Positions 9,401 to 17,641 of a stretch of 64,000 bases of DNA are shown piece by piece. A model generated the notes under the pieces. That model saw nothing but the letters and a program-made list of their open reading frames with translations. It had not been told where the DNA came from and searched no databases. Made by a program: the position numbers and the translations under genes. Origin of the DNA: Bacillota bacterium (GTDB lineage: Bacteria; Bacillota; Sulfobacillia; Sulfobacillales; Sulfobacillaceae); assembly GCA_021841025.1 (NCBI GenBank), contig JAKBWA010000003.1:24356-88355 (forward strand). The letters are read 5' to 3'. Position 1 is the first letter of the stretch. Each line of letters opens with the position of its first letter.

Positions 9401-9972
9401 AACATGGATTTATTGCGTCAGTGGGATTTGATTTATATACGCAGTTACTGGCAGAAGCCGTAAGGGAGTTGAAAGGTGAGGCGCCGGCGGCTGAGGTTGA
9501 CCCGCAGATTGATATTGCTGTGGATGCCTATCTTCCCGATTTATATATTAATGTGCCCACGGCCAAGGTCGAATTGTACAAACGACTGGTTTCTGCTAAA
9601 AATCTAGGTGAAATTGAGGAATTGGCCGAAGAAATTGAAGATCGCTTTGGCCCTATGTCTCCTCCGGTGATGCGTTTATTGCAATTGTCCCGGGTTCGGG
9701 TTAGAGCCAAGGAATTAAAGATCGGCCAGGTGAGTCATAAAAACAACCGCATTGTGATAACAGCGCTGCCTCAAACGCCTATGGGCGTCGAGGTAATTCG
9801 TTGGTTGGCGGAGCGCTATCCTGGACGGTTGATGCCATCGCCCGGAAAGACGCCGGAATTGAGTGTAAAGCTTCCTGTTAGGCATAATAGGGAGCAGGCG
9901 CTGGACTTGGCTGAAGATATTTTGGTGACGATGAAGGGAGCTTTGGACAGGGTCAAGCAGGAAAGCGGGTAA
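6460..9972 (+). CDS. mfd: Transcription-repair coupling factor Mfd
   Basis: A translocase that removes RNA polymerase stalled at DNA lesions and recruits UvrA. It has 1170 residues (Bacillus 1177). The N-terminal UvrB-like module is followed by the RNA-polymerase-interaction domain (around GDYVVHITHGIGRYLGI), then the helicase motor with Walker A GDVGYGKTEVAF, DEEH box LIVDEEHRFG, motif III TLSATPIPRTL and motif VI QLRGRVGRS, and a C-terminal TRCF domain. ATG 6460 is preceded by AAAGGA with 6-base spacing. An upstream GTG at 6418 lacks an SD. The hairpin at 10014-10038 may end the unit. Confidence 0.97.
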   Translation: MAGLSSLISLWSNLAPYQNLVEMLKQGKTTQVFGLSGSLPSFLTAAVAQDAQRPTLVVTVGFQEARAFEAEITQFLPKAPIYLLPPRPHIVGEVKAYSHDWSLMRLEALAQAFYNPGTIIIAPVESCRQLVSPMGAKPLTLEIGQQISLENVSRDLQALGYRREDEAAEQGSYAVRGGLVDVFVPGGPDYRIEWFDDEIDSLRIFDPTTQKTVEMVQSAPIGPASEILLTSEQRQRGMDRIAREADLLIRNLESMGQLDTAQKAKERFGHWLGDLADGRLFAGVERFGQAFFSLKPITQMFAQKPLVVFHDLPRIGEALLGRDADDREERVRRLERGDFLPVEAESILDHDQFFSRMKGQGELSLSLMPHNRRESELHLNLTGRPAPRIHGQAELLKAEILRLKKSRMRVGLVLRDSEALGVMQHQLLDMGITSREGLGERGEVGLLTGQLGHGFILSELSLALMGESEISGRELKAQPKRSTREKKQTVRLADLRPGDYVVHITHGIGRYLGIKTLTIQDQHKDYLHVEYAGQDTLYVPTDQLALIQKYIGVEGQEPKLSKMGGQEWSRVKDKVRASVRQMAEELIRLYALRDSQPGFSFVSDTPWQREFEAAFGYDETEDQLRSTDDIKRDMEKARPMDRLLCGDVGYGKTEVAFRAVFKAIMSGKQVALLVPTTLLADQHYTTAKARFSGFPVVVDVLSRFRTPKQQKDIIERLRKGQIDLIIGTHRLLGKDVKFSDLGLLIVDEEHRFGVAHKERIKEIRANIDVLTLSATPIPRTLHMAMAGVRDMSLIETPPLDRLPVETVVAEFDEDLVREAIRRELDRGGQVYYVQNRILAIDQTVSRLMKMFPDAAIGVVHGRMDETRIEDVMARFIEQEYDILVATSIIESGLDIPNANTLIVEDADKLGLAQLYQLRGRVGRSARLAYAYFTYKRDKVLSPQAEKRLEAIREFTELGAGYQIALRDLEIRGAGNLLGAEQHGFIASVGFDLYTQLLAEAVRELKGEAPAAEVDPQIDIAVDAYLPDLYINVPTAKVELYKRLVSAKNLGEIEELAEEIEDRFGPMSPPVMRLLQLSRVRVRAKELKIGQVSHKNNRIVITALPQTPMGVEVIRWLAERYPGRLMPSPGKTPELSVKLPVRHNREQALDLAEDILVTMKGALDRVKQESG

Positions 9973-10013
9973 TTTCATGCTGTCACCAACTGTCACTTGG
10001 CTTGGGATTCGCT

Positions 10014-10038
10014 GGAGTCCTCCCACCGGGAGGACTCT
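10014..10038 (+). terminator. Stem-loop after mfd (terminator-like)
   Basis: AGTCCTCCC (10016-10024) pairs perfectly with GGGAGGACT (10028-10036) across an ACC loop, with extra G-C and G-T pairs outside. The T-run after it is poor, so it may be an RNA 3'-end stabiliser rather than an efficient terminator. Confidence 0.55.
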
Positions 10039-10346
10039 TGAGTTACAGGGGTGGCGACACATCGTATCATCCTATCTGCTTTTGGGAAGTGTTTGGCTCC
10101 TGACACAGCGTTCCCAAAACCATTATCTTTGGAATCTCGGCCCAAACAACGGAAAAAACGGTATAGCATAAAAGAATTTGGGCTAGGCTATCATCGATGT
10201 TTCACTGCTTAAGATTGGTCACGGGTAACGGATGTGTGCACCGAACCCTTGTGTGAAAGATTGAGAAGTGGCCGAGCAATTTATCAGACATCAAGGTCGA
10301 AATATGCGTGAGATGTTTTTCTGCCATCCGGCATATCTGGAAAAAA

Positions 10347-10377
10347 TGCATAAACTCTGCGGTTCATCGATATACTA
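10347..10377 (+). promoter_or_regulatory. Sigma-G (or sigma-F)-like promoter of spoVT
   Basis: A -35 TGCATA (10347-10352) and a -10 TATACTA (10371-10377) are 18 bases apart. This differs from the forespore sigma-G pattern (GHATR, 18, CATWHTA) only at the first -10 base. Bacillus spoVT is a sigma-G gene. Confidence 0.6.
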
Positions 10378-10413
10378 CCCGTGATAGGGCCGCAGGCGAA
10401 AGGAGGGCCATCC

Positions 10414-10968
10414 ATGAAAGCTACCGGCATTGTTCGCCGCATAGATGACTTGGGCCGGGTTGTTATACCTAAAGAAATACGCCGTACTTTAAGGATTCGC
10501 GAAGGGGACCCTTTAGAAATCTTTGTGGATCGGGACGGAGAAGTTATTCTTAAAAAATATTCTCCGATAGGTGAATTGGGCGACTTCGCCAAGGAATACG
10601 CAGACTCGTTGCATGAGGCGGTGGGACATATTGCGCTCATTGCCGACCGCGATGCGGTTATTGCGGTATCCGGCACGCCTAAGAAAGAATTCTTGAACAA
10701 ATCTTTAGGGGTCCTTGCGGAAAAATCCATGGAGGAACGTAAGACTTTATTTTATAACCGCGGAGATCATAAACCCAAGGGCAGTGTGGTTGGAGACGAC
10801 GAAGACGACAAATTTGTGGCCGAAGTGATAGCGCCAATTATCTCGGAAGGGGATCCCATCGGAGCCGTCATCATTTGCAGCCGCGAACCAGATGTGCGTA
10901 TGGGAGAAATGGAGATTAAACTGGCAGAAACGGCCGCGGGCTTCCTGGCGAAGCAGATGGAGCAATAA
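10414..10968 (+). CDS. spoVT: SpoVT, AbrB-type forespore transcription regulator
   Basis: Modulates sigma-G-dependent genes in the forespore. The N-terminal ~50 residues form an AbrB swapped-hairpin DNA-binding domain (MKATGIVRRIDDLGRVVIPK, then RIREGDPLEIFVDRDGEV). The rest matches the GAF-like regulatory domain of SpoVT. It has 184 residues (Bacillus 178). ATG 10414 follows AAAGGAGGG, a very strong SD. It lies downstream of mfd as in Bacillus, behind its own sporulation-type promoter and followed by a clear terminator. Confidence 0.96.
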   Translation: MKATGIVRRIDDLGRVVIPKEIRRTLRIREGDPLEIFVDRDGEVILKKYSPIGELGDFAKEYADSLHEAVGHIALIADRDAVIAVSGTPKKEFLNKSLGVLAEKSMEERKTLFYNRGDHKPKGSVVGDDEDDKFVAEVIAPIISEGDPIGAVIICSREPDVRMGEMEIKLAETAAGFLAKQMEQ

Positions 10969-11505
10969 CAATTTATCCTCTCACCTTCCCGAAATTCTCT
11001 CTCTTGTCGGGTAGGAAGTCCGCAATGGTCGAAGGTTAGGCCGATCATTGCGGTTTTTTCGTGGTATCGCCGGTAATCAGCATTTCTGTTCCGGGCATTA
11101 CTTTTTCTTGCGTAACTTAGCAGAGCCAAATGGTTTAGATTTATAGCGTCATCACATCAAGAAGCCAGAATCGGATTGAGATTGGCGGTCGGAGGGTTGC
11201 AGGGGAACCGGTAATTCCCGCCGGGAGATTGAGCTAACCAGGAAGTCTTGGAACGCTCTTTGTATGGAGACAGTATAGCAAAGAGGGATTCTTGTCGGCT
11301 AATCGGTGGCTTACAAAATCGCTTTTGCTTCCAGATTCGCAACCTGATTGCTATATCCATGGGCAACGTCTCTTATCATGAATGGTGAAGTGCTCTTTGG
11401 TTGGAATGTTAATATCCTGGCCACTACCTTGCTTTGAGATTCATAGGCTCATGCGAGCCTTTCATCCACCCCAAAGCATCACCTCGGCATCTTTGCAGGA
11501 AGTGT
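10969..11505. other. Intergenic region between spoVT and the permease
   Basis: It contains the spoVT terminator (11020-11059). The remaining ~440 bases have no coding-like frame, tRNA or recognised RNA motif. Confidence 0.6.
11020..11059 (+). terminator. Rho-independent terminator after spoVT
   Basis: CCGCAATG (11020-11027) pairs with CATTGCGG (11046-11053), extended inside by GTC/GAT pairing, and is followed by six T. Confidence 0.85.
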
Positions 11506-12930
11506 TTAGATCGTTGTAGGCGGCGTCTTGCGAATTCCCAGTTTGCGCCCCTCGTCGAACCCGAGGCGCCGAATAGCTATCTGAACGTAGGCGATGACGG
11601 GTATCAGAACGGCAGCCCAAATGACTGCAGACCAGCTAAGGGGCAGGTTAATCGGCCAGACCGATTCATAAAGAACCCACCAAAACAGTCCTGTCGCCAC
11701 CAAAGGCAATACCAAATGCTGCACGACGTGAGAAGGTTTCTTTTCGTCCCGAAACAAGCGCATCAAAGCAATATTCATAAGGGTATGCGCGCTAACCAGG
11801 CCAAATAACACAGCTGTCGTCATAACATTGAAAGCCTGGGTTGGCCCGAGCCAAAAACCCGTGCCTAAACCTATGGCGATGGCCAAAATCGCCACCAGGG
11901 AAGCACTCTTTGCCGGAGCCTGGCGTCCATTGACATGGGAAAAGCTGGCATTAATGAGTTCATCACGGCCGATTGCATAAAGTACTCTTGATGAGCTTGT
12001 TAAGAGAGCCAGACTGTCCGTGAGTGCGCTATTAATGGCCAAAACTACCAGGGCAACGGCTCCCACGGGTCCTAAATAAGCCAAAAATACGCTAACCCCA
12101 GGCGCATGGGCCTCAGCGAAAGTTCCCATTTTATTTTCCCCCCAACCCACAGTTAAGGCATAAGCAGACAAAGTCAGGGCCGCTCCCACTAAAGTCAGCG
12201 ACACGAGGGCGGCTTTCCCAATAAGCCGGCCCTTTTGGGTTTGCACCCCCTTGGCCTCTTCTCCCAATGAAGCATGGCTGCCGATACCAATAAAACTGGT
12301 AATGGCAAAGATCATGCCCCGGGCCACCCCTTTGTACCCGACAGCGCCTGCGTGGAAAGGTTTCAAGGGATGTCCCGTATGGGCCTCTGCGATGATAATC
12401 CAAGACGCTCCAATCAAAAAAACAATCTCGGTAAGGCTGGTCGCCGCAAGCATCTTGATACTGGGGCCGATCCCCATCACAGCCAACGTCCATGGGAGGC
12501 CGATAAAAAATAAGACGGCGAGGACCCAAAAGCCATTCGGGAGCACCAGCCCCAGGCGATGAGCCAACCCGGGTAAAAATACTCCGCCCACGTACACGGG
12601 AATTCCGGCTATACTAAACACTTGGTAAAAAGTCACCATAAACCCGGTTATCAGGGCGGATCGCGGCCCTAAACCAGCAGAGACGTAGCTGTAATATCCC
12701 CCGGCTCCGGCCCGGTTCTTGGACAAATGATATAAGGTGTTGACTTCAATAAACATTAATCCAAAGGCCCATAAATACGACAGCGGCAGGGCCACCAGAG
12801 CGAATGCCGCCCCTGCCGTCATAAATGCTACCACATCACAGGTCGGGGCCATGCCCGCCAAACTTTGACTGACCAGCCCCCAAAACCCGACCACATTGGA
12901 ATTGAGATCATTGGGCCTGGGATCGTTCAT
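11506..12930 (-). CDS. APC-family amino acid permease
   Basis: A 474-residue integral membrane protein with about 12 predicted hydrophobic segments. It fits the amino acid/polyamine/organocation (APC) superfamily: an N-terminal GFWGLVSQSLAGMAP segment like the TM1 substrate-binding break, then KNRAGAGGYYSYVSAGLGP and SFIGIGSHASLGEEAKG, which are typical of cationic or general amino acid permeases. The substrate is not readable. ATG 12930 follows GGAG with 9-base spacing; a TTG at 12951 has no SD. It is oriented against its neighbours and breaks the spoVT-yabM order seen in Bacillus, so it is an inserted gene. Confidence 0.88.
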   Translation of the reverse strand: MNDPRPNDLNSNVVGFWGLVSQSLAGMAPTCDVVAFMTAGAAFALVALPLSYLWAFGLMFIEVNTLYHLSKNRAGAGGYYSYVSAGLGPRSALITGFMVTFYQVFSIAGIPVYVGGVFLPGLAHRLGLVLPNGFWVLAVLFFIGLPWTLAVMGIGPSIKMLAATSLTEIVFLIGASWIIIAEAHTGHPLKPFHAGAVGYKGVARGMIFAITSFIGIGSHASLGEEAKGVQTQKGRLIGKAALVSLTLVGAALTLSAYALTVGWGENKMGTFAEAHAPGVSVFLAYLGPVGAVALVVLAINSALTDSLALLTSSSRVLYAIGRDELINASFSHVNGRQAPAKSASLVAILAIAIGLGTGFWLGPTQAFNVMTTAVLFGLVSAHTLMNIALMRLFRDEKKPSHVVQHLVLPLVATGLFWWVLYESVWPINLPLSWSAVIWAAVLIPVIAYVQIAIRRLGFDEGRKLGIRKTPPTTI

Positions 12931-12946
12931 ACAAATCATCTCCACA

Positions 12947-12961
12947 TGCAAATATTTTGCA
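12947..12961. promoter_or_regulatory. Palindrome at the permease start (possible operator)
   Basis: TGCAAATATTTTGCA is a perfect inverted repeat (6-bp arms, 3-base centre). It lies between the promoter-like elements and the start codon of the permease, where a repressor would act. Confidence 0.4.
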
Positions 12962-12970
12962 TTTGCACTT

Positions 12971-13000
12971 ATGTTACATTTTGTTCGGCCAAGACGTCAA
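12971..13000 (-). promoter_or_regulatory. Sigma-A-like promoter of the permease
   Basis: On the minus strand TTGACG (13000-12995) and TAACAT (12976-12971) lie 18 bases apart, upstream of the palindrome and the permease start. Confidence 0.5.
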
Positions 13001-13693
13001 GGTGGATATTTTTCTGGATGCATCTCACTTTTGCGATCTCATATTTGTTATGACAATATACGAGATAAAATTTGAGCATCGAGAAGATATGATCTGGCCG
13101 TATGAGCATGACGCCGAATTCCAGACGAATAGGAGGAATTGAGCACTCGCCGCGAAGTTAGGCGACGGACGGGGAAGGCGGCCGATGATGAATGCATTAT
13201 TCAATACCGTCCTTGAGCGCAGCTGCCAACTGGCGCCTTATTTTATTGGCCGAATTTTAACAATCTCACTCGGCCGAAGACCTGCCCAGTGGATGACGAG
13301 GGCTTGCAACAAGTCGGGCCAACTTTGCCTTCGACTCTACACTTCCTGACGAATACTGGGGGGAACGATCTCCCGCCACTCCGTCATTTTTTCTTGCCTC
13401 GACGTGACAAACTCACTCTACAAGGTGCCACAGTCCTTGCTCAATTCCTGCGATGCTCGTATCACTATAGTGACAGCTTCTCAAAATTACGGATAATGAC
13501 ATGGCGCTCTTACGAGAGTGGGGTGCACTTCATTCCTGAGTTGTCTTTCTTTTTGTCAGCCAAGAGCCTTATTATACAAAGGCGAGAGAACATTGAGGAA
13601 GGCGCTGGGGCTATTTAGGACAAGCAGGCTGTGAACTGGATTTGGGAGCGGAAATGCCGAGAGCATTATTTCCAGAAGACAGGAGGAGGATTT

Positions 13694-14998
13694 ATGACCT
13701 TGAATAAAAACGAGGTATCATTGTCATGGTTTGAACGCGCTACGCGCGTGATCCCCGGAGGGGTAAATTCTCCGGCCCGATCGTTTCGGGCAGTGGGAGG
13801 GGATCCTCCGGTAGTCATGGCTAGAGGCTTCGGACCCTATTTTGAGGACGTTGACGGCAATATCTACATAGATTATCTGGCCGCTTTTGGACCGTTAATA
13901 TTGGGCCATCGACATCCTGATGTGGTGGCTCAGATTAAAGGTTACGTCGATAACGGCACGGTTTGGGGAACACCCGCGACGAAAGAAATCGAGTTGGCGG
14001 AAACTTTGGTGAAGGATATTCGTGGTCTGGATCAAGTCCGTTTCACCTCAACCGGAACGGAGGCCGTGATGTCGGCGATCCGACTGGCTCGGGCCTTTAC
14101 AGGACGTCCTCTTGTGATAAAATTCGAAGGCGCGTATCATGGCCACAGCGACGGGATGTTGGTCAAAGCCGGATCAGGCGCCTCAACGGTTGGCACTCAA
14201 GACAGTTGGGGAGTGCCACCCGGGGTAGTGAAAGATGTTGTCAGCCTGCCCTATAACGACCTAGCGATTTTGGAAGACACGCTTGCCAAAATTGGCGACC
14301 AAGTCGCCTGTGTACTGGCCGAGCCTATTGTGGGCAATATGGGCATCGTGCCTCCCCGACCGGGCTATCTCGAACGAATGAAGGAGTTGACACACGAGAG
14401 CGGCAGCTTACTAATTTTTGACGAAGTAATTACGGCTTACCGCTTTCATTACGGATCAGCGGCTTCATGGCTCGGTGTCATTCCTGATCTTTATGCTCTG
14501 GGCAAAGCCATTGGCGGGGGGTTGCCTCAAGGAGCTTACGGCGGGCGTTATGATGTCATGCAGTACGTTTCTCCTCTGGGCGGGATGTTCCAAGCCGGCA
14601 CATTAGCCGGTAATCCCCTGTCTGCCGTGGCTGGGTTGGCGACCTTGGACGTACTGCGCCGCGAACAGCCTTATGACCGGATGGATCGTCAGGCGGGCGT
14701 TTTGGCGGATAACATTTTGCAAATGGCCCGGGAGTATGGCCATGCCATAACCATTAACCGCGTCGGATCGGCATTTACCGTGTTTTTTCAGGAAAATCCC
14801 GTGTATGACTTTACCACGGCTCAACGCTCTGACGCCCAGGTGTTCGGGAAATTTCACCGTTTAATGTTGGAACAAGGAATTTATCTTGCGCCTAGCCGTT
14901 TTGAAGCGTGGTTTGTCTCGGCTGTACATAGTGCCCATGATATCGAGAGAACGCTGGAGGCCTGCCGCGCAAGCTTCCGCCGACTGAGCCCCAGCTGA
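13694..14998 (+). CDS. hemL: Glutamate-1-semialdehyde 2,1-aminomutase
   Basis: A PLP enzyme of the C5 tetrapyrrole pathway that converts glutamate-1-semialdehyde to 5-aminolevulinate. Signatures are PGGVNSPARSF near the N terminus, FTSTGTEAVMSAIRLAR, FEGAYHGHSDG, FDEVITAYRF, and the PLP-lysine segment ALGKAIGGGLP. It has 434 residues, the family norm. ATG 13694 lies just after AGGAGG. It is flanked by a long untranslated region and a strong terminator, so it is probably monocistronic. Its heme product would serve the oxidase and the globin encoded in this window. A GsaB paralogue is also possible; both have the same activity. Confidence 0.95.
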   Translation: MTLNKNEVSLSWFERATRVIPGGVNSPARSFRAVGGDPPVVMARGFGPYFEDVDGNIYIDYLAAFGPLILGHRHPDVVAQIKGYVDNGTVWGTPATKEIELAETLVKDIRGLDQVRFTSTGTEAVMSAIRLARAFTGRPLVIKFEGAYHGHSDGMLVKAGSGASTVGTQDSWGVPPGVVKDVVSLPYNDLAILEDTLAKIGDQVACVLAEPIVGNMGIVPPRPGYLERMKELTHESGSLLIFDEVITAYRFHYGSAASWLGVIPDLYALGKAIGGGLPQGAYGGRYDVMQYVSPLGGMFQAGTLAGNPLSAVAGLATLDVLRREQPYDRMDRQAGVLADNILQMAREYGHAITINRVGSAFTVFFQENPVYDFTTAQRSDAQVFGKFHRLMLEQGIYLAPSRFEAWFVSAVHSAHDIERTLEACRASFRRLSPS

Positions 14999-15020
14999 TT
15001 TTTGTCTTTTGACCCCACTG

Positions 15021-15054
15021 AATGAACAAGTCTTTTTTTGGCTTGTTCATTTTG
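15021..15054 (+). terminator. Rho-independent terminator after hemL
   Basis: AATGAACAAG (15021-15030) pairs with CTTGTTCATT (15042-15051), followed by T residues. Confidence 0.85.
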
Positions 15055-15113
15055 TTGCCCTGGGATGAATATCTTCGAGGCAAAGGACATCGCAAGGGGC
15101 AGGTGGGGTGGGA

Positions 15114-16625
15114 ATGAACCAGCGATCACTGTGGCGAGGCGCCTTTTGGCTATCTATTGGCGCTTTGGTCTCAAAATCGATTGGAGCTATCTACCGTATT
15201 TTTCTGCCCAGACTTCTGGGAGATTACGGTGTGGGCTTGTTTCAAATGGCGTATCCCTTTTATGCTTTGTTACTGGCTGTCTCGGTCAATGGGATACCTA
15301 CGGCCTTATCCAAAGAAACGGCGGAAAAATTATCCCATGGCGAGATTTATTCGGCTGAGCACTTAGCGGCGTGGGCACAAGTGTTTCTTACCGGCATGGG
15401 ATTTGCTATGGCACTGAGTCTTGAAATACTGGCTCCTTGGGTGGCGCGTTATGTGTTTCACGAGCCAGCCGCAACCCTCTCCATCCAAGCGTTGGCTCCG
15501 GCTTTAGTATTTGTAGCATCGGAGGCGGGACTGCGAGGATATTTTCAAGGCTACCAGGAAATGGCGCCAACTGCCCTGTCTCAAATCCTGGAGCAAATTT
15601 CCCGGGTCGCCGTCATGTTTCCTTTAGCCTTGTTGTGGCTTCCAAGAGGAACCACTTGGGCCGCGGCGGGAGCCACATTGGGGGCTGTGGCGGGGGCCAT
15701 GGCGGGACTGTTGCTTTTGTTGATTTTCCGGCTCAGAAGAGGATCGATGGTCTTAACACGGCCCATCCCGTGGCGTGCTCTGGGACGATTGGTTCACATA
15801 GCGATGCCTATGTCCTTGTCTGGACTGCTCTTCCCCTTAATGTTCCTCGCAGACTCAATGTTTGTTCCCCAAAGGCTTATGAAAACGGGCATGAGCTTAC
15901 ATGAAGCTACGGCCTTGTTTGGAAGACTCAGCGGAGAAGCCATGCCCTTAATCAATTTGACCATGGTAGTGGGAGCGGCTCTGGCCGTATCTTTAGTGCC
16001 AGCCATTGCCCAAGCCATGACGGTGCACGATACGGATTTGGCCGCCAGACGGGTAAACGTGGCATTGCATCTCATCTGGTTGTTTGCCCTGCCTATGTCG
16101 GGCGGATTAATTATTATGGCCAGACCTCTCACCCGGATTTTATACGGCGATATGGGGGCTTCTCAGGCTCTGCAGGTCCTGGCGCTCGGAAGCTCTGTTC
16201 TGGCCATGCAACAAGTGCTGGGATCGTCCCTACAGGCAAGCGGATATGGATGGATACCAGTAAAGAACCTACTGTACGGAACCGTGGTGAAATTTGCCAT
16301 GACCTGGTGGCTGACGTCTTTGCCGACTTTGGGAATTCGCGGTGCGGCACTGGGCACGGTTGCCGCAAGTTTGATAACCTTTTGGTTCAATTGGAAGGAC
16401 TGGTCCCATATTGTCCATCCGGTAGAGAGTCCATGGAAGGCGGCAATATGGCCTCTGATGGGAACGGTAATTATGGCTATGGGACTCAAGACATGGATTG
16501 GATACTTTCCCGTTTCCGGCGGCATTTGGTCTACACTTCTCGCTATTTTGGTAGGAACGGCCATATATTTTGTATTAATGGCGGCTTTAGGAGAGTTAAA
16601 GGTGCTAAAGGGCTTGCGAGAATAG
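15114..16625 (+). CDS. SpoVB/YabM-family polysaccharide flippase
   Basis: A 503-residue protein with about 14 hydrophobic segments, of the MOP exporter superfamily (MurJ/SpoVB/Wzx-like). The N terminus (RGAFWLSIGALVSKSIGAIYR, then FLPRLLGDYGVGLFQMAYPF) is typical of SpoVB-type lipid-linked oligosaccharide flippases for cortex or wall synthesis. It sits immediately before mazG/yabN, as yabM does in Bacillus. ATG 15114 was chosen over a GTG at 15108; GGTGGGG upstream serves as a weak SD. Whether it acts in vegetative or spore wall synthesis cannot be told from sequence. Confidence 0.88.
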   Translation: MNQRSLWRGAFWLSIGALVSKSIGAIYRIFLPRLLGDYGVGLFQMAYPFYALLLAVSVNGIPTALSKETAEKLSHGEIYSAEHLAAWAQVFLTGMGFAMALSLEILAPWVARYVFHEPAATLSIQALAPALVFVASEAGLRGYFQGYQEMAPTALSQILEQISRVAVMFPLALLWLPRGTTWAAAGATLGAVAGAMAGLLLLLIFRLRRGSMVLTRPIPWRALGRLVHIAMPMSLSGLLFPLMFLADSMFVPQRLMKTGMSLHEATALFGRLSGEAMPLINLTMVVGAALAVSLVPAIAQAMTVHDTDLAARRVNVALHLIWLFALPMSGGLIIMARPLTRILYGDMGASQALQVLALGSSVLAMQQVLGSSLQASGYGWIPVKNLLYGTVVKFAMTWWLTSLPTLGIRGAALGTVAASLITFWFNWKDWSHIVHPVESPWKAAIWPLMGTVIMAMGLKTWIGYFPVSGGIWSTLLAILVGTAIYFVLMAALGELKVLKGLRE

Positions 16626-16643
16626 GGCAAAACCTTATATCCT

Positions 16644-16672
16644 TTGGTATGTCAGGGATAACCTGGTATACT
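16644..16672 (+). promoter_or_regulatory. Extended -10 promoter upstream of mazG
   Basis: TTGGTA (16644-16649), a 17-base spacer, then TATACT (16667-16672) preceded by TG at -15/-14. It lies about 36 bases before the mazG start. Confidence 0.5.
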
Positions 16673-16708
16673 GAGTATCGCCTTTGGGGAAAGAAAGGAG
16701 CCGCCAAC

Positions 16709-17557
16709 TTGGCCCAATGGATATTTCGCCCATCAACCGGAGGAGAAGACCATTTTATTATTGAAGGTCCATCTCAGGGAAGCGATTTATACCGGGAGTT
16801 TGGAGCATTTTTTCCGGGGAATTCTCGAGCCATTGTCTACTCTCACCACAGATCTCCAACGGAATTTGAGTGGAAGGATCTGAAAGAGATTCAACTCGAA
16901 GCCGGTGAGACGCTAGAACTTCCGGGCAACCCCACCTCCGTCGGGCCATTAGATCATCTGATGGTCAGACTTTTGAGTGATGACGGCTGCCCTTGGGACC
17001 GTGAACAAACTCCCTTGTCCTTGCTTCGCTATTTACTCGACGAAAGTTACGAAGCGGGTGAGGCGCTTGTTGCAGGAGACGAAGCGGGTATTTTTGATGA
17101 ACTGGGAGATGTTTTGTTGCAAGTGGTTTTTCACAGCCGGATCGCTCAGGGGTTCTCCTTGGCGGATGTGGTAAAGGGACAAGTTGATAAATTGATTAGG
17201 CGCCATCCTCATGTGTTCCGAGACGAGCCATGGCTCACGTCTCAAGCGGTGAACGAACAGTGGGATCGCTTAAAAGCCTTGGACGCGCCCCGATCTCATA
17301 GGGCCGAATGGGTGTATCCCAGCCTAGCCTGGGCCCAGCGTCTTAGCAAGCGGGGCATTGTTCCGTCAAGCGACGTGTTTCAGGCTCTGTCTGAGTTTTT
17401 GCAGGTTTACATCGGAAATAATGAGGGGAAACTGGAAGAAACGCTAGCTGACGCAGCCTGGGCCGTTTCAGACGTTAGCCGGCAATATCATCAGGATGCG
17501 GAGTGGTCCTTGTGGACACGTTTGGCGTTTTTCACGAGTGGCCACACTTTTTCCTAA
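16709..17557 (+). CDS. mazG: MazG-type nucleoside triphosphate pyrophosphohydrolase (YabN without methylase domain)
   Basis: Hydrolyses (d)NTPs to NMPs as a house-cleaning enzyme. The MazG domain covers roughly residues 75-200: LLSDDGCPWDREQTPLSLL, DESYEAGEAL, then DELGDVLLQVVFHSRIA with the metal-binding ExxE/ExxD pattern, and RRHPHVF. Bacillus YabN at this locus is fused to an N-terminal tetrapyrrole methylase. Here the frame starts at TTG 16709 behind AAAGGAG (8-base spacing) and only ~75 unrecognised residues precede MazG. The frame is open further upstream into the flippase gene, but that stretch does not resemble a methylase. Confidence 0.88.
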   Translation: MAQWIFRPSTGGEDHFIIEGPSQGSDLYREFGAFFPGNSRAIVYSHHRSPTEFEWKDLKEIQLEAGETLELPGNPTSVGPLDHLMVRLLSDDGCPWDREQTPLSLLRYLLDESYEAGEALVAGDEAGIFDELGDVLLQVVFHSRIAQGFSLADVVKGQVDKLIRRHPHVFRDEPWLTSQAVNEQWDRLKALDAPRSHRAEWVYPSLAWAQRLSKRGIVPSSDVFQALSEFLQVYIGNNEGKLEETLADAAWAVSDVSRQYHQDAEWSLWTRLAFFTSGHTFS

Positions 17558-17641
17558 TCAAGAGAGGATTTTTTCTTGATCTTGGCGAATAACGAGCATG
17601 AACCGTAACAAAATTAGGTGAATGATACAGGAGGGATGATT

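Larger units (their letters stand above)
9973..10380 (+). other. Intergenic region between mfd and spoVT
   Basis: It holds a strong stem-loop (10014-10038) and the sigma-G-like promoter near its end. A 64-codon open frame at 9977-10171 has no SD and no recognisable protein features, so it is not called. Nothing else was seen. Confidence 0.6.
12931..13693. other. Intergenic region upstream of hemL
   Basis: The left part holds the permease promoter and palindrome. A good SD (AGGAGG, about 13131) precedes a TTG that opens only 25 codons before a stop; this may be a leader peptide or a gene remnant. A 109-codon frame at 13289-13618 has no SD and low-complexity composition. No T-box or riboswitch core was recognised. 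Confidence 0.5.

Noticed and set aside
9977..10171. 64-codon frame after mfd
   Set aside because: No SD, contains the strong hairpin at 10014-10038, no protein features.
11434..11808. 124-codon plus-strand frame
   Set aside because: Mostly antisense to the permease 3' end; composition not protein-like.
13289..13618. 109-codon frame upstream of hemL
   Set aside because: No SD, no recognisable domains, lies in a long leader-like region.
16250..16708. Upstream extension of the mazG frame
   Set aside because: Overlaps the flippase gene in another frame, no methylase similarity, and a strong SD plus TTG lies at 16709.
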